Part shown: positions 44,744 through 53,827 of the stretch, one piece after another | How positions within the stretch are numbered: position 1 is the stretch's first letter | Layout of the letters: the number at the start of each line of letters is the position of its first letter | DNA from: Verticillium longisporum | Taxonomy: Eukaryota > Ascomycota > Sordariomycetes > Glomerellales > Plectosphaerellaceae | DNA: 64,000 bases | Direction of reading: 5' to 3' | Assembly (NCBI GenBank): GCA_019188255.1 | Contig: JAETXT010000008.1 | Span: 2,046,001-2,110,000, forward strand | Made by a program: the position numbers and the translations under genes | The notes under the pieces: generated by a model | Database searches by the model: none | The model's input: only the letters and a program-made list of their open reading frames with translations | Told to the model about the DNA's origin: nothing

Positions 44744-47077
44744 GGTGACGGGCGTTGCTTTTCTCTGAAGGTTGGGAGAGGGCGTTTGGGTTCGTCCCGT
44801 GCGTCGGGGTGACGGGCGGGCGGTGGTGGTGGTGGTGCAGGCTGCTGGGGTGGTGTTAAAGCGATCGGCAGTGCTTTTGACTGATTGCGAGCGGAGGACG
44901 GCAGTTGGTGGTTTTTTTCCCTGTGTTGGGGGGGGTGTATGTGTGTGCGTCTGTGGTACTGTTTCTCTGCGATGGTCAAGCAAAACAGGTATTTGATGGG
45001 GAGGGGGGGTTTGTTATTCCCGGCATGGGATGCGTAAGGTACACCGAGACGGAGACGGGCTTGGATTAGACTGGGATTGGGGGGGAGGGTGCTGTTGGGA
45101 CACCGACGACGATCATACGGGGGGAGGGGAGGGGAGCAAGGGAATATGTTTCTTCTTGCGGAAGCGATGAAAAAGAGAAAATGCGCTCAACACCCCATGA
45201 GGGCAAACAGAGTGCGGTATGCTTCTTTTCTATGTCTACAATGATCGCGGCCTGGCCCGACGGGCGATTTCAGATCCCTTCCCTCTTCCGCCAGTCCGTC
45301 TGCGACCCCGCGCGCCGTGCCGCGATGAACGCCCCTCGTGGATGAGCTGTTTTGCAGTGTTTTTGCGTGTTTAAGCTGGTAAACGGCTGGTGAAGCGGTT
45401 GAATTCATGCCGCTCGAGGTGGGTGGAGGCCACGCATCCGTCGCGAGACAGGTAGACCCTCTGGGTAATCAACGGGGACGGGTGCCCGGGAGACAGATGG
45501 TGAACGTGAGCAGTGTGTCAACGCTTGAGCACGTCAAAGTCGAACTCGTGCAGGTGGGTGTGGTGGTCTCGCCTCGTTATCCTTGGCGGCCGACTGTGCC
45601 CAGCCTGTTTTCCTGTTTCTGACTGGGTCGGAGCAACCCCCGGCTCTGCTTCTCTGAAGACTAATAAAGAGAGGGGGATTGATTGTGGGATGGTGTACCC
45701 ACGTCATCACTGACTCGACGGAACCTTCTGATTTCTTTGAGCACAATAGTAGCGCTGGGCTCCGTTGGGTTGGCGGGTGTGATGGCGTCTGGCCCAAGCG
45801 AACCTTGCGCGTGGCGGTGGCCCCAATAGTGCTCATCCCTCAGAGCGAGGGATGCCCTTTGGGCCGGGGTTGGAGCGGGTGTTGATGGCGCTATCTAGCT
45901 GGTGGGTGTCATGAGCTGGGAGAGCGAATGGGTGGCCCTCGAGCCCGTGCTATAGGACCATTCCCGGGGGGGACATGATTCAAAGGCGCCGTGGCTGCCG
46001 GTAGATACGACAAGTCATGTCGTGGTAGCAGTTGAGGCCGCTTGGTCAAGGCGTGGGAAACGGGGTCTTGTCTCACCGGTCTTGCAGTAGCCTCTATAGC
46101 TCGAGCCTCTTTCGGCATCCGCTGCAGGTGATAGAGTGCTGAAAGAGACGAGCAGCTTGCGAGCCTTGTTGGCATTGGGAAATGATCGCCCCGTCTTCTT
46201 CTTTGATCATCAGGGCCACGCATCTCAAGCTCAAGATAAACATACAACTTGGCGTTGTCCCTCGGCCGCAAAAAGAACTGCCATGCCCTAGAGAATTCAG
46301 GAACAGGGTCCTCAAAGACAGCTGCAGACGCACGCCTCGCCGAGACTGAGACCTTTCGACTTGTTGTCCATCGATCTACTAGCAGCCGTCAGCAACGGTC
46401 TTCCTCAGGAGGAGACCGCCACCCATCTCGCCTACCTCACCTTGCGAATAAGATCACCAAGTCAACGGTCTGCCACGAGGAGACCGGGGGCCTAAGGAAC
46501 CTTATCCGTTGATTCCGAACCTACCAAAACCCCAGTCTGACCCCCAACCGAAGGGCTCTAGTGTTTTCGGTATCTGTCAAGAACACCACCTCGACCGGGG
46601 ACAGGTATCGCGATTGCCAACCGCTTCCCGCCCGTCCCCTAAAAACGCCCCAGCGACTTGCTACTGGTGTTCTCTGCTGTCCGGCGGAGCTTAATTGCTC
46701 TCACCGACTTGCCGAACCGCTGTCTGCCCAGTCCAAGCCCAGCCACGCCCTACCAGGCGTTCGAACCCCGGGGCCGGGATATGACTCCATCGCCAGGGGT
46801 CGCTATCCATATTTAATCAAGCGAGTGGCCCAGTACCAAGGTATCGGGATCGCCACCAATTGTCTCGTGGGAGTTCACTGTCAACGACCGCGACGCCTAT
46901 CACGCCAAACAACTGACGACCAAACCGACTACTCCGGTGTACAGAATTGGCTGTACGAGTGGAGAGGCCTTTGGTAAGCCGGTCGATCTCACCGAGCAAT
47001 CTTTTCCATTGCGTGATTGCTCTCGCCTCTACAATCTCCTCCGACGCTCTACAAGCCAAACGGCTTCCCCTGTCATC
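44744..47077. other. 2.3 kb divergent gap
   Basis: No gene is supported. The left part is rich in G runs and GGT repeats (near 44.82 kb) and forms the upstream region of the oxygenase. The right part should be promoter and leader of the NCS1 permease. Confidence 0.4.
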
Positions 47078-48776
47078 ATGAGTTCGGCCGTTCGACGGGC
47101 GTTTCGGCGCATCGAGCTTCCTCGCGAGACGGATGTTTCGACAACAGCCTACATGAACCACGATACCAGACCACTGCCACCTTCTCGCCGTACATATGGT
47201 CCTTGGCAGTTCGTAGGGCTCTGGGTCGTTACTGGATCCTTCAACATTGGCGGGTGGACCACCGGCTCTGCCCTGATCGCACTCGGACTCAACGTATGGC
47301 AAGCCATGCTTACGGTCATCATCGGCCACTGTCTTGTCGGCCTCATCTGCGTATTGACCGGCGCGCCGGGTGCGAAATGGCATATCGGTTTCTGCATCCT
47401 CCAAAAGTCGAGCTGGGGCATGTGGGGAGCCTTCATACCCATGGTGCAGCGCATCATGCTCTCCTTCATCTGGTACTCGACCCAAGTCTACTGGGGAGGA
47501 CAGTGTGTGCGGACCTTCATCTCATCCATCTGGCCCTCTTTCAACAGGCTTGCCAAGCCGCTCGCTGACGGCACTATGACGGTTGCCGACTTTACGGGCT
47601 TCATCATCTTCTCGCTGCTCTGTCTGCCTCTTATCTACATCCGCCCCGAGCGCTACCACATCCCATTTGCCATTGCCGCCCTTACAGTCATCCCTACCGT
47701 CGTGACCATTTTTATTTATTGCCTTGCGACCGTGGGCGACCTGGGCCCCATGGCCTCCGATATCACGGCAACCGCCGGTATCAAGCAGGCCAACGGCTCT
47801 CATCTCGGCTGGATGCTCTTGCTCGGTATCTGCACCAACATTTCCGGCATAGCCACCCATCTGTACAGCCAGTCCGACTATACGCGCTTCGCCCGCAAAC
47901 CCCGCGACCAGATCCTCGCTCAGCTCCTCTTCGTGCCGACCAACACCATCTTCGTCGCCTTTGCCGGCATAGTCTGCACCTCGTGCGCCGCTGAACTCTT
48001 CCCCCACACCCGCGGCACCCTCGTCTGGGAGCCCTACCGCTTCCTCGACGCCCTGCAGGTCCACCACGACAATTCGCCGCGCGCGCGCCGCCGTCGCCTT
48101 TGCCTCGTTGGCCTTCATCCTCGCGCAGTTTGGAATCGCCGTCGCGCAAAATGCCCTCTCCAACGGCATCGACCTGTCGGCCCTCGCGCCGCGCCTCTTC
48201 AACCTCCGCCGCGGCGGCTACCTCACCGCCGCCTGCGCCTTCATCCTGCAGCCGTGGCGCCTCATGAACGGCGCCAGCAAGTTTCTCACCGTCATGGGCG
48301 GCTACGGCGTCTTCCTCGGCTCCATGACCGGCGTCATGTTTGCCGACTACTACTTTGTGCGCGGCCGCCGCCTGCGGCTGACGCACCTGTACGAGCTCTC
48401 GCCGCAGAGCTCGTACTGGTACTGGCGCGGCGTCAACTTCCGGGCCGTTGTGGCCTGGGTGCTGGCGACGTGGCCGCTCATGCCGGGGTTCGTGTGGCGG
48501 GTTGAGGACCCGACGAGGGAGGAGACAGGGTGGTCGCATCTCTACTACATGGCGTGGCCGGCTGGGCTGTGCCTCGCCATGGCTTTCTACTGGAGTATGT
48601 GTAGGATCTGGCCCGTGGAGGGGGCTGGTCTCGTCGATGATGAGGATTACTTTGGCACGTTTGGCGAGGGGCACAAGACTGTTTTCCTGGGTAAGAGCGC
48701 GCCGACAGAGACGTCATATGAAGTCGAGAAGGGAGTTACGAATAGGCAGGATGGGGCTGTTCAGCAGGCTTTGTAA
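47078..48776 (+). CDS. NCS1-family permease (nucleobase/allantoin/vitamin type) with a frameshift
   Basis: Plasma-membrane symporter of the NCS1 family, which carries uracil, allantoin, cytosine, thiamine or related compounds. MSSAVRRAFRRIELPRETDV begins a cytosolic N-terminus. Family marks are YGPWQFVGLWVVTGSFNIGGW in span 1, GAPGAKWHIGFCILQKSSWGM, SQSDYTRFARKPRDQILAQL, and further spans to MAWPAGLCLAMAFYW. The frame is broken in the CG-repeat tract 48075-48090: one extra base separates LVWEPYRFLDALQ from RAAVAFASLAFILAQFGIA. Removing one base would give 565 aa matching the family throughout. A 67 nt in-phase intron could also bridge the break (donor GTCCAC, acceptor GCGCAG) but it would delete a conserved span, so I reject it. 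The substrate is uncertain. Confidence 0.85.
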
Positions 48777-48985
48777 AGAGAGCATCAAGTTGAGAATGAG
48801 GAGACGTGTAGCTCTACTACGGAGATACAAAGGAGTTATCCTATGTCTTATATGCACTGCCTAAAACACCTGCTTCGCCCTCCTCACAGTGTCGGTGTCA
48901 CAGCGCCTTAGCACAACCATGATTCATCTCGTCTGCTTAGTGTTTTGAAAACCAGCCGGACGCAGTGGCATACGCCGTTTCCAAT

Positions 48986-49174
48986 CTAAGTATGCCCTGA
49001 ATGGGTACAGGGCACATTGACGGTGCGCACTCCATTATCACAGCGACTGCACCTTATAGTCTGACCGTTCCCAAGATCGACCTGACCATCGGTGCAATCG
49101 CAGGATTCTGTAGTTCGGATGTATCCTGCGGGACCACCGAGGTAGCTTTTACACGAGCCACACTTGTCCGGCAT
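48986..49174 (-). CDS. Small Cys-rich (zinc-ribbon-like) protein, unrecognised
   Basis: 62 aa from the only in-frame ATG. Seven Cys are arranged as CGSC, CDC, CSRC and a lone PC, with Gly-rich turns between (YLGGPAGY, LGNGQT). Paired CxxC knuckles with intervening beta-type sequence suggest a small metal-binding ribbon or a DnaJ-type Cys-rich fold. No signal peptide, so it is probably not secreted. I know no named family. It converges with the NCS1 permease and has no intron. Size alone leaves room for a chance frame, but the Cys spacing argues for a real gene. Confidence 0.45.
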   Translation of the reverse strand: MPDKCGSCKSYLGGPAGYIRTTESCDCTDGQVDLGNGQTIRCSRCDNGVRTVNVPCTHSGHT

Positions 49175-50304
49175 TGCAGCTGTTGTTGAAGCAGGTTGAG
49201 TCTGATGGCGCTGATTAGGACGTTTTGCATGGCGCAAGTTTTGCTTCGGGGGTGCTCACGGGGAGTGTTAATATTGTGTTCGCGAGGCGATATTTGGTAA
49301 GAATGCTGACTCCTATATTCGATGAATCTTCACCGGGATTCTGGGGCTGGACCTTCACTTGAACTCTGGGAGGTTACCTATTTATGCTTCTAGCTCGCTC
49401 CCATTTTTTCCTCTGTTTATCTGCCACCCCCAGATCCTGATGATGCAGCAGGCCGAAAACAGTTGGTGGGTGATACAGCGGATGCGTTCTTGGGTGCACT
49501 TTTTCATAAGGCTCGCAGCCTCGTCGCCCCTCGCCCGGCTGGACTGACCTACCTGATGACAGGAGCGCCTTGTGATATGGATGCTGCGGTATCATTCGCT
49601 AATGCCAGGCAACACACACTGCTTCGGCTGTGCTGAACCGCAATAGTGCGTTCAATGGTGCAGAAGAAGGCTGACCACCAGTACTTGTGCAAGTGGAGGC
49701 ATCTGTTGTCCATAGACGGGTGAGGAACTGCTAGCCAATGCTCACCTGGCTTGGTATCATACATGGTCGTACAACAAGACTGGCCATGTGAAGAGCAAAC
49801 CCCAAATGTGGCAGCTCAGGCGGGCAATGATACTATTCGACCGCGCGTATGCCCGTTCTCCTGGAGCTTCAACGGGGGCGACCAATACCACATGACAAAC
49901 TCATCACAGGTCATTGGTCAGTACTCGCCCCAAATCGACACATCTCATCCCCTAGGTGGATTTCAGCTCAGCCAGCGACTGTGCTACTCATTGATGATTC
50001 AGGTGCGGGTGGTATATTATCTCCAGAGCCATTAAGACACATTTACGCGCTTACAACACTCACATGTTGAACGCTCTCGGACTGGTTCAATAGCAGTGTC
50101 TCATAGCTTGGCGTTGCGTTTTCGGGTATCTGCTGTGAACGAACAACCTCATCACGTCCAATGACACCATTATAACCGTTCAAATCAACCCTTGACAGGT
50201 CCTTTAATGAGGTTATGGTCTCGACTACTATGAGCTAGCTTAGGCCCTAGCACTGCTAAAAAATATCATCTTGGCCCTCGTGTGCCAAAAGGTAACAAAG
50301 GGTT
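49175..50304. other. 1.1 kb gap between two minus-strand genes
   Basis: No gene is seen on either strand. The left side would hold the promoter of the small Cys-rich gene. Confidence 0.4.
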
Positions 50305-50888
50305 TCATTCGAGGATCTCTCCGTTTACACCCTCTGAGCCATCCCGAGAGCCCAAATACATTATGTCGTGAGCAATTTGCGCCCATTTATCATTTTCTTT
50401 GGTCCACCAGTACTGCACCTTCACCAGCAGCCCCAACTTCTCGCCCCCCTTGCCGACCCCGCCATCAGTCCAGATGTCAACCCTCATTCCAACCCATTTT
50501 CGGTCCACAGCCATATCCATCATTGTTTCAGAATCCAGAAAACCTCGCACCGGATCCCCTGGAACATTGCCAAAGTTCAGCTCTCGTTGTGTTAGAGGAC
50601 GAATAGTATAGTATGCCTTAGCGCCTGGCGGGACATCAGCTTGCGATTGGAGAATCTGCTGAATGGCTGTTGGTGTCTTGTCATAGGGCCGCTCTCCTGA
50701 GGCTTCATACAAGAATTCGAGGATGGCCCGGCGATCAGAAGCTCCGTACAAAGGTGAGGGCGACATATTTGACGACAGTGGGGAGATATGAAGGCGGCAC
50801 GAGCCTCGATGTCTGGTGCATGCCGATAATCAGCGTATCGTCTCGATAGCACCGCTGCGAGCACCTCATCTGAGGAGGCGAACGCCAT
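50305..50888 (-). CDS. SnoaL-like (NTF2-fold) protein with a frameshift
   Basis: The N-terminus MAFASSDEVLAAVLSRRYADY and the segment ARAAFISPHCRQI match the start of fungal SnoaL-like polyketide-cyclase/isomerase-type proteins with an NTF2 fold. The rest, PLYGASDRRAILEFLYEASG to VQYWWTKENDKWAQIAHDIMY, continues in another frame. The change lies in a GGG run at 50758-50760 (CCC on the coding strand); one additional base would read QICRPSPLYGASD and give about 194 aa. No GT-AG intron fits. Members of this family are often enzymes or accessory proteins of secondary metabolism, but many are uncharacterised. Divergent from the dehydrogenase. Confidence 0.62.
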
Positions 50889-51482
50889 GGCCGGAGGTGT
50901 TCTTGTATTATTACGGGGAGTGCCGCGGCTAAAAGACGTGAGGAAACAAGGGAGTTTCACAGGGTCGTTTTGATTCCATGTTCTTTTATCATTGTCCAGA
51001 CAGTCTGACATGGCCAGTCTGACCGCATATGCAGGCTGTCTGCGATGCCACGTACCCAAGAGGACACATCTTTGCTTGGACAGTCAAGTACAGGCAGACA
51101 TGGAACTTTCAACATGGTTAGTCAGCTGTCGGAAACAAACTGCTGAGCAACTGAGCCTCTCTCATTGGCAACGGCCCGGCGACGTATTTTTGCCCTCATT
51201 CCATCTCATCACATTGTTGCCCGCTGGTCCACCTGCCAGCAGCTGCCAACCCCGCGATGAGGGTTTGACGTCACGGGAACATATGACCCCCACCCACCCC
51301 GCCCCCGGCCCCTCTAACTGGCGGCAATACGTGGGGGATGGTTCGCCGGCATCGCTTGATTTTGGACCGAGGGGAAAATGAACGAACCACGAAGAGAGAT
51401 TTCACCATCAACATCACCTCTCGTAGATCCCTCGACCGAAGTTCTTCTCCTAATCATCATCCAAGCCTCACAATCAGTCAAT
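50889..51482. promoter_or_regulatory. Divergent promoter of the SnoaL-like gene and the dehydrogenase
   Basis: 594 bp separate two divergent start codons. No coding sequence is recognised. The right half is C-rich with ACCCCCACCCACCCC near 51290, similar to leaders of expressed genes. Confidence 0.4.
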
Positions 51483-52426
51483 ATGAAGCTCCTCTACCCT
51501 ACCTCCCTCAAGCTCAACGTTGACAGCCTCAAGGGCTTCTCCGTCGACCTCCAGCCCTACGATGTCAAGCAGCTCATCCCAGAGAAACTCATCGACGCCG
51601 AGATCCTCGTCACCTGGACAAATACGGCTGAGAACCTCAAAGATGCCGCCGCACGCATGAAGAACCTTCGTTGGATTCAGTCCCTGGCGGCCGGCCCCAA
51701 CGATGTGCTCAACGCCGGTTTCGACTCGTCCAAGATTGCCATCACCACCGGCTCCGGCCTCCACGACTATACCGTCGCGGAGCACGCCCTGGGCCTCCTG
51801 CTCAACGCCGCTCGTCGTTTCTACGAGATGCGCGACTACCAGCTCCAGGGCAAGTGGCCCGGTCACCTCGGCGGCCCTCAGCCCGACCGCCCCGCCGACC
51901 GCTTCACCTCCCTGCGCGGCGCCAACGTTCTCATCTGGGGCTACGGCAACATTGCCAAGACCCTGACCCCCACCTAGTCGGCCTCGGCGCCAAAGTCCGC
52001 GGTGTCGCGCGCAACGCCGGCGTCCGCAACGGTATCGAGGTTTTCGCAGAGGACAGCCTGCCTACGCTCCTCAAGGAGACTGACGCGCTCGTCATGATCC
52101 TGCCGGGCTCCGATTCCACACGCCACGCCCTGAATGCCGAGCGTCTTGCTCTTCTACCCAAGCACGCCTGGGTTGTCAACGTCGGCCGCGGCACGTCCGT
52201 CGACGAGGAGGCGCTGTTCCAGGCGCTGACGAAGGAGGAGATTGGCGGTGCGGCGCTCGATGTCTTCGACACGGAGCCGCTGCCTGGTTCGAGCAAGCTC
52301 TGGAAGGCACCCAACCTGATTGTCTCGCCCCATGCTGCAGGTGGTAGGCCGCAGGATGCCGAGGCGCTGATTGCGGATAATCTGAGGCGGTTCTCTGCGG
52401 GCCAGCGTCTGAAGAGTTTGATGTAA
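51483..52426 (+). CDS. D-isomer-specific 2-hydroxyacid dehydrogenase with a frameshift
   Basis: NAD(P)-dependent reductase of 2-keto acids. Start MKLLYPTSLKLNVD. The catalytic domain has WIQSLAAGPNDVLN and GLHDYTVAEHALGLLL. The Rossmann motif is GYGNIAKTL. The break follows at a run of five C (51967-51971), where a stop appears. With one more C the reading continues HLVGLGAKVRGVARN, ALVMILPGSDSTRHALNA, WVVNVGRGTSVDEEAL and FDTEPLPGSSKLW to the catalytic His in SPHAAGGRP, 314 aa in all. The strong conservation on both sides favours a missing base in the assembly. The substrate is not predictable. Divergent from the SnoaL-like gene. Confidence 0.88.
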
Positions 52427-52957
52427 AGTAGAGACAGGTTAGAGACATAAGTAGAGCAAGGAATGATCGTGATCATGAGAAGATACTTGTGATGGTCAAG
52501 AGGCGTCAATGGCTTCATCTAGAATGTCAAATTCGGGGTCCTCAAGATATTCCGTGTGGGGTTCTGTGACACATATGTTCCAAAGCGTTCGAGCATGGAA
52601 ATTAAACATCCGTCGTTGAAGTGCGTTGTCATATTTGAACTGCATTGAACTTACCTTGTGGCCGGATGAGAGAACACATGAACCATATGTTCCATAGTTG
52701 TTGAAACCTCAGCATATCATTCGGCAATTTTAAAGTTGGTACTGGAAAGCAAATACATGATGAACGAATGACTTCATTTATATTTAATGAGAGTGAAGAT
52801 TATTACAAAGAGTATGCATATAGCTTGCTGTGAAGACCTTCTGCTATCTCCTAAGTCTGAGACATTCTGTTGGCGCAGGACATCATTGTCCTTGCGTCCC
52901 ATTACAACATTATTCGATTCCAACTCAGGAGAATGCCGGTCAGATTTATTCAACTCG
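52427..52957. other. Gap between dehydrogenase and repeat-peptide gene
   Basis: Convergent 3' flanks, relatively A/T-rich, with no gene seen. Confidence 0.45.
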
Positions 52958-53677
52958 TTATTTCTTGACATCGTTGCCAAGGGTGTCGACAATACCGGCC
53001 ACAGGAGGGGCAAGTCCGCCCAGACCGAGAGAAGTCAGAAGAAGGGCAACGTCGGGGGACAGATCGTTGAGAAGCTGTCGCTTCTTAACATCATTGCCGA
53101 GAGTGTCGACAATACCAGCGACAGGAGGTGCCAGTCCACCGAGACCAAGAGAGGTTAGAAGCAGGGCGACATCAGGTGAAAGGTCATTGAGAAGCTGTCG
53201 CTTCTTCACGTCGTTGCCAAGAGTATCGACAATGCCGGCGACAGGAGGGGCGAGGCCACCCAGGCCGAGAGAGGTCAAGAGGAGGGCGACATCTGGAGAC
53301 AAGTCGTTCAAAAGTTGCCGCTTCTTGACATCATTTCCAAGAGTATCGACGATGCCGGCGACAGGAGGGGCAAGCCCACCAAGACCCAGTGATGTGAGGA
53401 GGAGAGCGACATCGGGAGACAAGTCATTCAGCAACTGTCGCTTCTTGACGTTGTCGCCCAGAGTGTCGACGATAGCACCAACTGGAGGAGCAAGCCCGAC
53501 AAGTCCCAGGGACGCGAGAAGGCCAGCAACAGGAGGCGCGAGGCCCTTGAGCAGCTGGCGTGCCTCGACATCAGACTCAGAGACAGCCTCTGGAGCAGCC
53601 TCAGGCTGGGGCTCTGCAACAGGCGCAGCCATGACGCTGCCAGCGAGGACGAGTGTGATGGTGTTCGAGAAGCGCAT
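52958..53677 (-). CDS. Secreted kexin-processed repeat peptide precursor (five repeats)
   Basis: Single exon, 239 aa. Residues 1-19 form a signal peptide (MRFSNTITLVLAGSVMAAPV). An acidic propeptide follows to ESDVEAR at residue 40. Then come five 40-residue repeats, each starting QLL and ending VKKR; the last ends in KK at the stop. KKR sites fit Kex2 cleavage in the Golgi followed by Kex1 trimming, which would release 37-residue peptides with an N-terminal Gln. Repeats 2-5 are identical in protein. The mature unit has no Cys, Lys, Arg or aromatic residue, four Asp, and is rich in Leu, Gly, Val and Pro (GLGGLAPPVAGIVD). The architecture matches fungal KEP precursors and Ustilago repellents. 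The function is unknown. No UstYa-type (DUF3328) or tyrosinase neighbour is in the window, which argues against a dikaritin-type cyclic peptide. Confidence 0.85.
   Translation of the reverse strand: MRFSNTITLVLAGSVMAAPVAEPQPEAAPEAVSESDVEARQLLKGLAPPVAGLLASLGLVGLAPPVGAIVDTLGDNVKKRQLLNDLSPDVALLLTSLGLGGLAPPVAGIVDTLGNDVKKRQLLNDLSPDVALLLTSLGLGGLAPPVAGIVDTLGNDVKKRQLLNDLSPDVALLLTSLGLGGLAPPVAGIVDTLGNDVKKRQLLNDLSPDVALLLTSLGLGGLAPPVAGIVDTLGNDVKK
52961..53557 (-). repeat. 120 bp coding tandem repeat, five copies
   Basis: Five in-frame units of 120 bp inside the repeat-peptide gene (the last lacks its final codon). The two C-terminal units differ by eye at about 21 of 120 bases, all at third codon positions, while their proteins are identical. 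The first unit in translation differs in protein as well. Confidence 0.92.
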
Positions 53678-53820
53678 TATGAGGGTGTAAAGGAGAATGT
53701 GATATGGTGAGAAGAGATAGATGAAGAGTGAGATGTTGCTTGGACTAGGTGTTGTTGTAGATTGTGTTTGTTCTGATGAAGATGAGAACAAGACGGGAAA
53801 CTGGAAAGGATCTTGAGGAG

Positions 53821-53827
53821 CTTTATA
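53821..53827 (-). promoter_or_regulatory. TATA box of the repeat-peptide gene
   Basis: TATAAAG on the minus strand lies about 145 bases upstream of the start codon, leaving room for a leader of roughly 110 bases, common for highly expressed secreted fungal proteins. Confidence 0.5.

Noticed and set aside
52830..53690. Long plus-strand frame across the repeat-peptide gene
   Set aside because: It is the antisense shadow of the in-phase 120 bp repeats: because the period is a multiple of three, an antisense frame stays open too. The minus strand has the signal peptide, dibasic sites and wobble-only variation.
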